Position numbers and translations under genes: made by a program. The notes below the pieces were generated by a model that was not told where the DNA came from, ran no database searches, and worked only from the letters and a program-made list of their open reading frames with translations. Of a stretch of DNA of 64,000 nt, positions 18,439 to 28,487 are shown in pieces. Source of the stretch: DASXHY01 sp035552155 (GTDB lineage: Bacteria; Verrucomicrobiota; Verrucomicrobiia; Limisphaerales; DASXHY01); NCBI GenBank assembly GCA_035552155.1, contig DASZLX010000035.1, forward strand, positions 62,001 through 126,000, written 5' to 3'. Each line of letters starts with the position of its first letter. Position 1 is the first letter of the stretch.

Positions 18439-18882
18439 CTACGCCACCGGCGCCTCACCCGCGGGCGGCTGCTGCGGATTTTGATTCTGCGGCACCACCA
18501 TCACCGGCACCGGATAGCGCAGCTTCATCACGTCATCCACCAGCACCTCGACATAATACGTCCCGGCCACTTTGAATTCCACCTGGCCGAAGACCGTGAC
18601 ATTCGTGGCGTGCAGGTTCGCTTCCTGCAACGCAAATTTCACTTCGCCCTTGCGCAGCACCGTCACTTGGTCCGGTCCCACCAGCCGCACGCTTTCCGTG
18701 AACTGACCGATCCCGGCCGTCCACCGGTTGAACACGCTCAACTTGAAAGCGACCACCGGCAATTGCGGCACGCGGATGTAATTGATGACGCCAATCAGGA
18801 AAAAACTCCCGGTGACTTCCTGGCGGATTTCCTCGCACAGCAGCGAGCATTGCAAATCGGGCAAAATTCGTGTCGGTTGCAT
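18439..18882 (-). CDS. Conserved protein of unknown function (possibly DUF6941)
   Basis: This 147-residue protein starts MQPTRILPDLQCSLLCEEIR and has a beta-sandwich-like pattern: GSFFLIGVINYIRVPQLPVV, FGQVEFKVAGTYYVEVLVD and KLRYPVPVMVV. A Pro/Gln-rich tail follows. From memory it resembles DUF6941; I could not verify this. The internal Met at 18882 is preferred because the longer N-terminus is formed by spacer sequence. No signal peptide is seen, so it should be cytoplasmic. It lies downstream of folD behind a hairpin-forming repeat. Confidence 0.7.
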   Translation of the reverse strand: MQPTRILPDLQCSLLCEEIRQEVTGSFFLIGVINYIRVPQLPVVAFKLSVFNRWTAGIGQFTESVRLVGPDQVTVLRKGEVKFALQEANLHATNVTVFGQVEFKVAGTYYVEVLVDDVMKLRYPVPVMVVPQNQNPQQPPAGEAPVA

Positions 18883-18935
18883 GTCTTTAATTGTAGCGGC
18901 GGTCTGTGACCGCCGCCGTTTCATTTGTTAAATCG

Positions 18936-18985
18936 GTTAAATGAGTCAACTGCCCAAACTCTCGGTCGCACTTGACTCATTTAAC
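18936..18985. repeat. Inverted array of GTTAAATGA-type units after folD
   Basis: GTTAAATGAGTCAA (18936-18949) and its exact reverse complement (18972-18985) enclose 22 bases. Further units of the same 9-nt word (CTCATTTAA) continue to about 19016, up to the folD stop. A similar array with another unit order is found at 21720-21806. Confidence 0.8.
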
Positions 18986-19010
18986 TCATTTAACAATTTA
19001 GCTCATTTAA

Positions 19011-19880
19011 CTATTTACCCGCCCCCATCTCCGCAGCCCTTACTGTATTCGCCATCAACATCGCAATCGTCATCGGCCCCACCCCGCCGGGATTCGGCGT
19101 AATCTTCCCCGCCACCGGCTGCACATTTTTAAAATCAACATCCCCCACCAGCTTGCCCTCCACCCGATTCACGCCCACGTCAATCACCACCGCGCCGGGT
19201 TTCACCATGTCCGCCTTTACAAATTCCGCCACGCCCAGGGCGGCGATCAAAATATCCGCGCGCCGGCAATGCGCCGGGATGTCCCGCGTGCCGGAATGGC
19301 AGATCGTCACCGTCGCATTCGCGTTTTCGTCCTTCTGGCACAGCATCGCCGCCATCGGTTTGCCGACGATGTTGCCGCGCCCCAGCACCACCACCTCCGC
19401 GCCCGCGGTCGTCGTTCCCGAGCGAGCGAGCAATTCGCGGATGCCCGCTGGTGTGCACGGATGAAAACCGCTCGGATCGCCGAGCATCAATTTCCCCACG
19501 TTCACCGGATGAAACCCATCCACGTCCTTTTGCGGTGACACGGTCGAGTAGACCACCGTCTCGCGAATGTGTTTGGGCAACGGCGCCTGGACCAAAATCC
19601 CATGCACGCGCGCGTCGGAATTCAGCTTTCCAATCAGCGCCAGCAACTCCGTCTCGCTGGCCTGTTCCGGCAGCACGTGAGTTTGGGAAAACATGCCGAG
19701 ATCCGCGCACGCCTTCTCCTTGCGGCCGACATAAACCTTGGAAGCGGTATCCTCTCCCACGCGCACGAACGCCAGCCCGGGTTGCACACCGCGCGCCTTC
19801 AAGGCGCTCACCCGCCCGGAAAGCTCACTCAATATCTGCGCGGAGATGGCCCGGCCATCGATCAGGTTCCCGACGCTCAT
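19011..19880 (-). CDS. folD: Bifunctional methylene-tetrahydrofolate dehydrogenase/cyclohydrolase
   Basis: This 289-residue enzyme interconverts methylene-, methenyl- and formyl-tetrahydrofolate, supplying purH with its formyl donor. The active-site segment YVGRKEKACADLG has the Tyr and Lys of the YxxxK motif. HGILVQAPLPKH, HPCTPAG, VVLGRGNIVGKPMAAML and the closing PGGVGPMTIAMLM are all family signatures. The start MSVGNLIDG is chosen because the longer frame overlaps the upstream gene. It lies 5 bases after the SH3b gene, in one operon with it and the pseudouridine synthase. Confidence 0.96.
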   Translation of the reverse strand: MSVGNLIDGRAISAQILSELSGRVSALKARGVQPGLAFVRVGEDTASKVYVGRKEKACADLGMFSQTHVLPEQASETELLALIGKLNSDARVHGILVQAPLPKHIRETVVYSTVSPQKDVDGFHPVNVGKLMLGDPSGFHPCTPAGIRELLARSGTTTAGAEVVVLGRGNIVGKPMAAMLCQKDENANATVTICHSGTRDIPAHCRRADILIAALGVAEFVKADMVKPGAVVIDVGVNRVEGKLVGDVDFKNVQPVAGKITPNPGGVGPMTIAMLMANTVRAAEMGAGK

Positions 19881-19885
19881 CGGGA

Positions 19886-21004
19886 CTAATCCAGCACCTG
19901 GATGCGCTGAATGGTGATGACCGGCGTATTCTTCCAACGCTCATCCAGGCTCTCCTCGCCGGTCACAATGATATGCATCCCTTTGTAACGGCTCAGGTCG
20001 AGGTTGGTCGAGGTGGTGTAGAGATAATTAATCGGCTGATGTGTGTCCTGGCTAACCAGTTCATAGCGCGTCGGCGCCTGGATGCTGAACGACCCGCGAA
20101 CAAGTCCTTCATGCTCCACAATGCGCGGAGGCGGCGGCTGGTTGGCTTCCGGGGCCGGCGCGGGCGTTTCCGGCATGGCCGGCGACGCAATCATCGCCTG
20201 TTGGTTCGTGTCCGTCGCACCGACACCGGGCAAGTCCGTGGGCGCGGGCGCCATGGGCGGCATCTCGGCCATCGTGTTCGTCTCCGGAGCCGGCAGCGGC
20301 GTCGGCTGCGCGTTCATCGCCATCGTTTCCTCGCCCTGCTTCAAATATTGCGCGGCCATGAAAGCATACGCATTCGTCGGCGCCTGGATTTGCGTCCAAT
20401 CACCCTTGGTGTCAATCGTCTGCACCGCATCGCCTTTTTGCAACGTCCCCAACACGCCGTAATTTTCTCCCGGGCCGGCGCGCAGGTTCACTTTCTTGGT
20501 CGAGACGGTATTGTTCGCATCGAGCAATGACGACTTCACCCAAACATGCGTTTCCGGCGGCAAAAGGATTTTCGCCCAGGCGGACGGCTCGTCCGGCCCG
20601 GACTTTTTCAGGTGCACTTCCTCGATCACCGTCACCGACTCACCATTGGTCATGTGCGTGAGCACTTCGCCCACCAACCCCGCCTTGCTGCGGACGTTGA
20701 CGTGATTGGCGGAAACCACCGCAGGCCCGGAAATCAGCGGCACGGATTTCAATTCCGGCGCCGCCTTATGCGCGGCGGTTTTGCGGACGGTTTTCTTCTT
20801 CGTGGTTTTTTTCTTGGGGGGAGTCGCGGGCGCGATGGCGGGCGCTTCCATAGTGGGGGCCGGCTCGGCGGGCGCCGCCGGCGCGGTCATCGGGGCCGGC
20901 TCAGGTGCCGGTGCTTGCAACACCGGCGCGGAATTGCTCGCGTCCTGCGCCAGGAGGCTGGTGGAAATTGCCGCCGCAAAAATAATCCAAAGATTCTTTT
21001 TCAT
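19886..21004 (-). CDS. Secreted protein with two SH3b domains and Pro/Ala/Lys-rich linkers
   Basis: The 372-residue protein has a signal peptide (MKKNLWIIFAAAISTSLLAQ), a Pro/Ala-rich region, a Lys/Thr-rich patch (PPKKKTTKKKTVRK), and then two bacterial SH3 domains. The first starts at VVSANHVNVRSKAGLVGEVL and the second at KVNLRAGPGENYGVLGTL. A second Pro/Met-rich linker leads to a C-terminal unique domain ending VITIQRIQVLD. SH3b domains usually bind cell-wall peptides, so an envelope function is likely. It lies 3 bases after the pseudouridine synthase gene and 5 bases before folD. Confidence 0.82.
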   Translation of the reverse strand: MKKNLWIIFAAAISTSLLAQDASNSAPVLQAPAPEPAPMTAPAAPAEPAPTMEAPAIAPATPPKKKTTKKKTVRKTAAHKAAPELKSVPLISGPAVVSANHVNVRSKAGLVGEVLTHMTNGESVTVIEEVHLKKSGPDEPSAWAKILLPPETHVWVKSSLLDANNTVSTKKVNLRAGPGENYGVLGTLQKGDAVQTIDTKGDWTQIQAPTNAYAFMAAQYLKQGEETMAMNAQPTPLPAPETNTMAEMPPMAPAPTDLPGVGATDTNQQAMIASPAMPETPAPAPEANQPPPPRIVEHEGLVRGSFSIQAPTRYELVSQDTHQPINYLYTTSTNLDLSRYKGMHIIVTGEESLDERWKNTPVITIQRIQVLD

Positions 21005-21007
21005 AAC

Positions 21008-21715
21008 TTAGCCAAGTAGAGAATTTATCTCCGGTTCTGTCAATGCCCGCCATTTGCCGGGTTTCAATTCCCCCAGCTTTATTTTTCCAATCTGCACCCG
21101 CTGCAAACGCTTCACCGTCGCGCCCTGCGATTCAAACATCCGGCGCACTTCGCGGTTTTTTCCTTCCGTCAACTCCAGTTCCGCCACGCTCACCGATTTT
21201 GTCGCGGAAACCAGGCGCGCCTTTTTGGCCTTCAACTTATCGCCTTCGTGAAACACACCGCGCACGAATTGCTCCAGCATTTGCGCTTCCACCCGGCCTT
21301 CGACCGTCGCCACGTACTTTTTGCTCACCTCGTAACGCGGATGCGTCAGCCGCAGGGCGAATTGTCCATCATTGGTCAGGAAAATCAACCCTTCTGTGTC
21401 GTAATCCAAACGGCCCACCGAATAAAGGTTATCCCACTCCTTCGGCAGCAATTCGTAAATGGTCGGCCGCTCGAATTCATCCTTGCGCGAGCAAACGCAG
21501 CCGCGCGGTTTATTCAAGGCCACATACAGCTTCCGCCTCGCGCGGACCAGCTTGCCCTCAACGCTGATTTTGTCGTGAAGCGGATCAACCTTGGTCCCGA
21601 GCTGACGGACTACCTGGCCATTGACCTCCACCCGGCCGTCGAGAATGAACTGCTCCGCGGCCCGCCGCGAGGCAAGCCCGGCATCCGCGAGGAATTTTTG
21701 AAGACGAACGCTCAA
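21008..21715 (-). CDS. 23S/16S rRNA pseudouridine synthase (RsuA/RluB family)
   Basis: The 235-residue protein opens with an S4 RNA-binding domain (MSVRLQKFLADAGLASRRAA) and continues with the RsuA-type catalytic domain. The catalytic Asp is in VGRLDYDTEGLIFLTND, and VALNKPRGCVCSRKD and KNREVRRMFESQGATVKRL are further family motifs. It isomerises specific uridines of rRNA, most likely the RluB-type site of 23S rRNA, though RsuA specificity cannot be excluded. It is the first gene of the folD operon. Confidence 0.92.
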   Translation of the reverse strand: MSVRLQKFLADAGLASRRAAEQFILDGRVEVNGQVVRQLGTKVDPLHDKISVEGKLVRARRKLYVALNKPRGCVCSRKDEFERPTIYELLPKEWDNLYSVGRLDYDTEGLIFLTNDGQFALRLTHPRYEVSKKYVATVEGRVEAQMLEQFVRGVFHEGDKLKAKKARLVSATKSVSVAELELTEGKNREVRRMFESQGATVKRLQRVQIGKIKLGELKPGKWRALTEPEINSLLG

Positions 21716-21719
21716 TGAA

Positions 21720-21806
21720 GTTAAATAGGTTAAATCAGTTAAATGGTTAAATCGGTGTGAGCGCTCGGCTCGTTTAACTCATTTAACAGATTTAACCCAT
21801 TTAACC
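21720..21806. repeat. Inverted array of four plus four GTTAAAT-type units
   Basis: The left arm (21720-21754) is four units beginning GTTAAAT, of 9, 9, 8 and 9 bases. The right arm (21771-21806) is four 9-base units ending TTTAAC-C/T/A in inverted orientation. The arms can form a long AT-rich hairpin with a GC-rich loop. It lies just before the pseudouridine synthase start and after the small basic protein gene. Confidence 0.82.
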
Positions 21807-21816
21807 CGTCCACCGC

Positions 21817-21972
21817 TCAAGCCTCAGGCTTGGTTTTACGCAGCCCAGTAATCCGGTCCCCGTCTTTCCACTGGCCGCGTTTCTTGAGCAATTCCGTGCG
21901 CTCAAAACGCTTGAGCACATTCCGTTTGCCGCCCAGGGTGGCAGCCGCGCGCAGACTACGATGCTGTGACAT
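21817..21972 (-). CDS. Small basic protein, Chlamydiae/Verrucomicrobia type
   Basis: This is a 51-codon gene: MSQHRSLRAA, then ATLGGKRNVLKRFERTELLK, then KRGQWKDGDRITGLRKTKPE and a final A. The protein is highly basic, with a run of Arg/Lys helices and a GLRK-K-K tail. It matches my memory of the small basic protein family of Chlamydiae and Verrucomicrobia (TIGR04137), whose function is not established; RNA or ribosome association has been suggested by its composition. ATG at 21972 and TGA at 21817-21819 are clear. It has its own upstream AT-rich region and probably stands alone. Confidence 0.85.
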   Translation of the reverse strand: MSQHRSLRAAATLGGKRNVLKRFERTELLKKRGQWKDGDRITGLRKTKPEA

Positions 21973-22143
21973 AAATTTCCAAATCGTTAAAATTGTCGGG
22001 CCGTTGACTCAACCCCAACCCGCTCCCAATCGAAGCGGACGGAGCATATAGCATAACCTCCGCCCGAAATCCAATGCTAATTTCAGTCTTTTTACGACCG
22101 GAGAAAGCGGCTGAGGACCACCGGCGTTTGAACTGTTGCCTAA

Positions 22144-22176
22144 ATAAAAAAACGCGAAGGCTTTCACCTTCGCGTT
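22144..22176 (-). terminator. Rho-independent terminator of the glutaredoxin-like gene
   Basis: A perfect 10-bp stem (22151-22160 with 22167-22176, AACGCGAAGG and its complement) closes a 6-base loop. On the minus strand it runs into seven T residues (22144-22150 on the plus strand is A-rich). It lies 22 bases after the glutaredoxin-like stop. Confidence 0.92.
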
Positions 22177-22197
22177 CCTGACACTTTGTAAATCGAA

Positions 22198-22536
22198 TTA
22201 CTTGCGGAATTGCAACGGCGCGCTCTGCGGCATCTCGTGAGCGCAGGGTTGGTTCGTCGGCGCATCGGCTTCGCGATTCACCGGCTGCACCAGGCCTTTG
22301 GACAACATAAAAGCCTCGACTTCCTCCCCGCTGATGTCCGGCAGCATCTGGCCATCGATCTCCACGCAGGGACTGAGCATCTGGCCGGTCTTCTCAATCA
22401 TCTCCTGGCGCTGCATCGGGTCATTGATGATATCGCGATCTTCGAAGGGCAAATCGTATTTGCGCATCACGGCGCGCACGCCCTGGCTCCAGCCGCAGGT
22501 GGGTTTCAAATAGGCAATGATTTTCGGTTTATTCAT
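22198..22536 (-). CDS. Glutaredoxin-like protein with monothiol CGWS motif
   Basis: The 112-residue protein starts MNKPKIIAYLKPTCGWSQGV: a thioredoxin-fold strand and the active-site CxxS (Cys-Gly-Trp-Ser), so it keeps the nucleophilic Cys but lacks the resolving one. LPFEDRDIINDPMQRQEMIE and the cis-Pro segment MLSPCVEIDGQML are glutaredoxin features. A C-terminal extension of about 30 residues is unlike the family. Substrates are unknown; monothiol types often act in iron-sulfur handling. The start at 22536 is chosen over 22584 because it puts the fold's first strand at the N-terminus. Confidence 0.85.
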   Translation of the reverse strand: MNKPKIIAYLKPTCGWSQGVRAVMRKYDLPFEDRDIINDPMQRQEMIEKTGQMLSPCVEIDGQMLPDISGEEVEAFMLSKGLVQPVNREADAPTNQPCAHEMPQSAPLQFRK

Positions 22537-22643
22537 AAAGTCGAGTTCAGGCCTGTAATTTGCCATAACCTCAGGATTTAGCAACCCGCTTCTCCATCGG
22601 AACTTGAAAAGAAAAACGAAGGAAAATCGAACGAAGCCGGATT

Positions 22644-22707
22644 ATCCGCAGATGACGCAGATTTTCGCCGATGTTTTTAATCTGCGCTCATCCGCGAAAT
22701 CTGCGGA
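22644..22707. repeat. Inverted CCGCAGATT-type unit array
   Basis: TCCGCAGAT (from 22645) is repeated with variation (ACGCAGATT) and then returns inverted as AATCTGCG and ATCTGCGGA up to 22707. It fills the spacer between the divergent glutaredoxin-like and HTH/MBL genes. The same word family occurs at 43563-43654. Confidence 0.65.
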
Positions 22708-22791
22708 CTGCCTTTCTCCGTTCCCTCCTGTTCAACCAGCCGGCGCGATTGAAAAGCTTGAACTCCCACTCTCGCCCGGTAACGTCTCCGC

Positions 22792-23613
22792 ATGAATCTT
22801 GAAGATCATTTGGGCGACATCGTGCGCAAAGCGCGAGCGATGGCAGGTGTTTCCGCCGCCGATGCCGCGCGCGCAGCCGGCTTGAGCGAAGCCGAATATT
22901 CCACATTGGAAGAATCCGGCACGTCCTCCGGCAAAATAAAATTTACCGAACTCGGCTCTCTGCTGGGCTTGAACGCCGCCAAACTCGAAGGCATCGCCAA
23001 AGGCTGGTTGCCCTCGCCCAAAGATTTGAGCGTCTGGCGCGAACTGCGGCACATCAGCACCACCGAAAGCGGCACCGAGGTGCATTGCTATTTGATCTGG
23101 GACGAAGTCACCCGCGAAGCCGCGCTGTTCGACACCGGCTGGGACGCCGCGCCCATCTTGAAAATAGTCGAAGCGGAACAGCTTCAACTCAAGCACCTCT
23201 TCATCACGCACGCGCATCGCGATCACGTAATGGGGATGGAAAAGATTCGCGAAGTCTTTCCCAAAATTTTCCTGCATAGCGATTCCAAAACCGCGCTGCC
23301 CCAGCACAAGAATCGCCGCAACGACCACATCCACCTCGGCAGCCTGCGCATCACCAATCGCGAAACCCCCGGCCACGCCGAAGACGGCGTCACCTATGTC
23401 GTCGGCAACTGGTCGGAAGACGCGCCCTACGTCGCCATCGTGGGCGACACCCTCTTCGCCGGCTCGATGGGCGGCGCCGCGCAAAACGGCGCCCTCGCCA
23501 AACAAAAAATCCGCGACCAGATTTTAACCCTGCCGCCCGACACCTTGATTTGCCCCGGCCACGGTCCCCTCACGACCGTCGCCGAAGAGAAAGCACACAA
23601 TCCGTTTTTCTGA
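22792..23613 (+). CDS. HTH (XRE-like) domain fused to a metallo-beta-lactamase hydrolase
   Basis: In this 273-residue protein residues about 1-70 form an XRE-type helix-turn-helix (LGDIVRKARAMAGVSAADAA, RAAGLSEAEYSTLEESG, LGSLLGLNAAKLEGIA). Residues about 85-270 are a glyoxalase II-like metallo-beta-lactamase fold: FITHAHRDHVMGM carries the HxHxDH zinc motif, then RETPGHAEDGVTY, IVGDTLFAGS and ICPGHGPLTT complete the ligands. The fusion suggests a hydrolase that also binds DNA, or a fold used as scaffold; the substrate is unknown. The start follows the spacer repeat closely. Confidence 0.88.
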   Translation: MNLEDHLGDIVRKARAMAGVSAADAARAAGLSEAEYSTLEESGTSSGKIKFTELGSLLGLNAAKLEGIAKGWLPSPKDLSVWRELRHISTTESGTEVHCYLIWDEVTREAALFDTGWDAAPILKIVEAEQLQLKHLFITHAHRDHVMGMEKIREVFPKIFLHSDSKTALPQHKNRRNDHIHLGSLRITNRETPGHAEDGVTYVVGNWSEDAPYVAIVGDTLFAGSMGGAAQNGALAKQKIRDQILTLPPDTLICPGHGPLTTVAEEKAHNPFF

Positions 23614-23773
23614 TTCGCACTGTTTTGGCGGTCATTGAAGGCTATTCAACGCAGCGTGGCGAAAATGCGAGCGAGAGAAACCCTTATACTCCAATACCAT
23701 ACACAAATTTCTTATTTGACACATTTCCGCCACAGCGGCTAGTTTCCACATTTAGGATAAAGGGATTGCAACT

Positions 23774-24616
23774 ATGATTGGAAAATCGCCCGCCCACGGT
23801 CATGCCTGCCCGGAACGTCTCGTGACTGCGCTCAAAAGCGCGCTCGCCTTGACCTTCAGCCTCGTTGTTTGCGCAACGAGTCATGCTCAATTGACCACTG
23901 TCGCTTATGATGGCTTCAACTACAGCAGCGGTTCGTTGGTGGGAGCGAACGGCGGAACTGGCTGGACCAGTTCCTGGATCAATGATTACACCTCCGGCGC
24001 GACATTTCAGGTGAGCGGGACGGGAATGTCCTATTCCGGCCTTGCCACCAGCGGCGGCAGCCTCGTTTGGGGCTCCGGCGGCAACGGAATCAGCGAAGAT
24101 TCCCGGTCCCTTCCGCTAATGGACAGCGGCGTGGTCTATCTTCAATTTCTGAGTCAATTCGGTTCCACCAGCGGCGGAGGCACTCCCAACATCCGTCTTT
24201 TGAATTCCGGCTCATTGACCGGCGGGTTTGGCGGCAACGGCGGAACTCACGGGTCCGTGATGTCCATTCTCGATGCCTCGCTTAGCGCCGCCGCCAACGG
24301 CTCCTCCTCCAGTTCCGCGAGTCTATCGGCTCTAACCTTTGTCATCGCCCGCATTGATTATCAAAACGATTCCACCTCCCTGTGGGTCAATCCGAACGCC
24401 ACCACCTTTGACTACCAAAATCCTACGTCGCCCAATGCCACCTATGCCGGCCTCGCGCCCAAATTCAACACCATTGCCATCGACTCCCGAAGCCCCGCCA
24501 ACGTGGACGAAATCACGGTGATGACAGTTCCCGAACCAGCGTCTGCTTCACTTCTGGCCCTGGGCGCTTTTCTCCTGTATCGGCGGCGGACTGCAAAATC
24601 GCAGCGCACTGAGTAA
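23774..24616 (+). CDS. PEP-CTERM sorting domain protein
   Basis: The 280-residue exported protein has a signal segment (LKSALALTFSLVVCATSHAQ), a Gly/Ser-rich beta domain of LamG-like type (YDGFNYSSGSLVGANGGTGW), and a C-terminal PEP-CTERM tag: VPEPASASLLALGAFLLYRR. The tag is recognised by an exosortase, which cleaves and attaches such proteins at the outer surface or within an extracellular matrix. Exosortase itself is not in the window. It may belong to the same surface polymer as the exopolysaccharide operon at 8-12 kb (inference). Confidence 0.88.
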   Translation: MIGKSPAHGHACPERLVTALKSALALTFSLVVCATSHAQLTTVAYDGFNYSSGSLVGANGGTGWTSSWINDYTSGATFQVSGTGMSYSGLATSGGSLVWGSGGNGISEDSRSLPLMDSGVVYLQFLSQFGSTSGGGTPNIRLLNSGSLTGGFGGNGGTHGSVMSILDASLSAAANGSSSSSASLSALTFVIARIDYQNDSTSLWVNPNATTFDYQNPTSPNATYAGLAPKFNTIAIDSRSPANVDEITVMTVPEPASASLLALGAFLLYRRRTAKSQRTE

Positions 24617-24666
24617 GGTCCCGGACAGCTCGCACCTCAAAATTTGAGCAATATTTCAGCCGGTGT

Positions 24667-24686
24667 CCCTCACTTCCTGTCGCACC
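24667..24686 (+). mobile_element. Isolated right end of the MITE-like element
   Basis: The 20-base word CCCTCACTTCCTGTCGCACC is identical to the right terminal repeat of the element at 43381-43563 (43541-43560), and the preceding bases TTCAGCC are also shared. No left end is found within the next few hundred bases, so this looks like the remnant of a third copy. Confidence 0.65.
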
Positions 24687-24737
24687 CACTCGCCGTTTGC
24701 TTGACCCGAGCCGTCATTGGACCTAACGTTTCCGTTA

Positions 24738-24846
24738 TCACCGGGGAGCCAACCGGCGTCGGCAGTGCCGGCGCGAAGGCTGAGAGTGCTGTGCGGGAGC
24801 GCAACAGACCCATGAACCTGATCCAGATAATGCTGGCGTAGGAACT
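24738..24846 (+). promoter_or_regulatory. TPP riboswitch (THI element) of thiC
   Basis: All conserved blocks are present in order: CGGGGAGCC near 24742, the pyrimidine-binding CTGAGA at 24780-24785, and the pyrophosphate-binding block ATGAACCTGATCCAGATAAT at 24812-24831 followed by GCTGGCGTAGGAA. The class binds thiamine pyrophosphate and lowers thiC expression. Beyond it, GCTGG and CCAGC before TTTTCTTT (about 24898-24935) may form the expression-platform hairpin. Confidence 0.95.
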
Positions 24847-24944
24847 CCTTGCGCTCCTTGCGGAGGGCCACCACAGCCGAGCCTCACACGGGCGAGTGCT
24901 GGGCGTGGCGGAACTCCTCCAGCATTTTCTTTCAGCGAGAGGTC

Positions 24945-24972
24945 TCTCAACTCTCAACTAATAGCTATCAAC
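24945..24972 (+). repeat. Four heptamers (TCTCAAC type) before thiC
   Basis: TCTCAAC, TCTCAAC, TAATAGC and TATCAAC follow without gap, exactly 28 bases, and end seven bases before the thiC start codon, in the place of a ribosome binding site. The third unit is degenerate. The same 4 x 7 design is found at 25570, 58880 and 60230. Confidence 0.7.
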
Positions 24973-24979
24973 CGTTTTT

Positions 24980-26965
<1,986 letters not shown>

Positions 26966-27011
26966 CGCTCGACTCGGAATTCAAAACTCCAAACTCGCAG
27001 CCATTTCAGTG

Positions 27012-27038
27012 GTAGGGCTGTCGCTGCCGCGCAGCCCC
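27012..27038 (+). repeat. REP unit (GTAGGGC ... GCAGCCCCA)
   Basis: Starts GTAGGGCTG and ends CGCGCAGCCCCA, the same plan as the units at 61357, 61490 and 62051-62106 around the RAYT transposase gene. Only this half-site is present here. Confidence 0.65.
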
Positions 27039-27096
27039 AATTTTCTCCGCGCCCAACGCGGCATACTGACGACGCCAAAGGTGTCGCGGAAATTAG

Positions 27097-27132
27097 CCCG
27101 GGGTTGCCCGATTCCGAGAGGGCTACCCCGGG
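27097..27132. repeat. CCCGGGGT inverted repeat
   Basis: CCCGGGGTTGCC (27097-27108) and GGCTACCCCGGG (27121-27132) are reverse complements with one mismatch around a 12-base loop. Without a T-run it is more likely a REP-like element than a terminator. Confidence 0.6.
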
Positions 27133-27467
27133 ACCGATGCCCTTCAACCCATCACTTTCGCGCGCAGCGCGGCGAGCAAAGCGAGTATCCACAATCACCC
27201 AAGTCGCAGAAAACGAAATCATTTCGCATCTAACGCAAGCCGTTTTTTTCTAGCGCGTTATACATAAAGAAGTTCACCCACCTTTTCCCCCCAAAAACCT
27301 TACCGTAAGTTTTTCCGCAATCCGCATTCGTGTTAAAAAACCCGAATGAAACGGAGCCTGTATGCGTATGTAGCAGCGTTCTGTGAACGCCGTCCTCTCC
27401 ATCTCTGCGCTCTCTGTGCCTTTGTGGCTAACTAACATGAAAACCCGCATCGGGAAAATCGCCCGCC

Positions 27468-28316
27468 TCACTTCACCAACGCCGCCGATTCGCTATAAAC
27501 CCGCGCCACCGTTTCCATCGTCGGCCGCTGGTCCGGATTCTTCTCCAGGCAGGCCATGATGATCTCCGCCGTATTGCGCAGCAGATTATGTCCCGGCTCC
27601 AGCGGAGGTGCAGGATTGCCCTCGTGAATCGCCCGTTCGATTTCCGCGAGCGTGCCGTCGAACGGATATTTTCCCGTGTACGCGTAATAAGCCGTGACGC
27701 CAAAGGCGAAGACATCGCCTTTGAATCCGCGCGTGAAATCTCCATTCCATTTCTCCGGCGCGGAATAGAGCGCGGTGCCCTTCGGCGCTTCCTTCTTGTC
27801 CGTGATGAACGCCGGCAGCTTTCCCTCAAAGTATGCGTGCGAAAAATCAATCAACAACGTTTCATCCGGCGCTGCCACCGGCACCAGCACGTTGCCGCTT
27901 TTCAAATCATTGTGAACGAGCGGATCCCCGCAGAAAATGCCCGCGTGCATATCTGCGACGGTCTCCGCGAGACTCTGCAGCAAACCATGCACGCGGCCCG
28001 GATCGTTCCGCATGAGTCCTTTGCGCACCAGTTCCTCCAATGTTTCCGCTTCGATATATTCCAGGAACAGGCGGTGCGTGTCGGGTTCGTAAGCCAGTTT
28101 GCGGCGAATGCGCGGGTGGGTCACCGAATCCAACACGGATGCCTCATTCGCAATGAACACCCCGTCCCAGAAATTCGCCGGCTCCTTGAGCAATGCGGGA
28201 TACGGATTCCGCTCAAACTTCACCAACGCCAATTTCGAGACGCGGGACCGTACCGCAAGCGGCTCCTGCTCTTTGATGGTTCGTAGGTTCACCAATGGAT
28301 GCTGTGCGCACAGCAC
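27468..28316 (-). CDS. Divergent protein kinase-like protein (DFS in place of DFG)
   Basis: The 282-residue protein keeps the C-lobe of a Hanks-type kinase: catalytic loop HNDLKSGN (H135, D137, K139, N142), APE motif (186-188) and the DVFAFGVTAYYAYTGKYPF helix. The DFG motif is DFS (157-159). The N-lobe is short, with no clear glycine loop; K44 and E58 could be the ion pair. No membrane or sensor domain is attached. It could be a weak kinase, a small-molecule phosphotransferase or a pseudokinase. Repeat-filled spacer separates it from thiC. Confidence 0.82.
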   Translation of the reverse strand: MLCAQHPLVNLRTIKEQEPLAVRSRVSKLALVKFERNPYPALLKEPANFWDGVFIANEASVLDSVTHPRIRRKLAYEPDTHRLFLEYIEAETLEELVRKGLMRNDPGRVHGLLQSLAETVADMHAGIFCGDPLVHNDLKSGNVLVPVAAPDETLLIDFSHAYFEGKLPAFITDKKEAPKGTALYSAPEKWNGDFTRGFKGDVFAFGVTAYYAYTGKYPFDGTLAEIERAIHEGNPAPPLEPGHNLLRNTAEIIMACLEKNPDQRPTMETVARVYSESAALVK

Positions 28317-28487
28317 TCGCAGAAACCATGACCACGGTCAAGTGATGAATCCCGCGTCAATGCAATCGTTTACCCGGCGGCCATACAAAATCTCGCTGGA
28401 AATGTCCCTACTCCAATCAGTGGAACAACCTCAACAAATCCTGTTGCCGGATCCCCGGCCCAATCCTAAGTTCTTACATAGCCACCT

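Larger units (their letters stand above)
26966..27467. other. Non-coding spacer with REP elements between thiC and the kinase-like gene
   Basis: About 500 bases between two converging genes with no plausible protein on either strand. It contains a REP-type unit at 27012-27038 and the inverted repeat at 27097-27132. Near 27400-27440 the words TCTCTGCGCTCTCTGTGCC and TTTGTGGC form another short-unit stretch. I see no promoter or RNA gene. Confidence 0.7.

Noticed and set aside
19451..20530. 359-codon plus-strand ORF opposite folD and the SH3b gene
   Set aside because: Spans two real genes and changes character at their border; Arg/Pro/His-rich.
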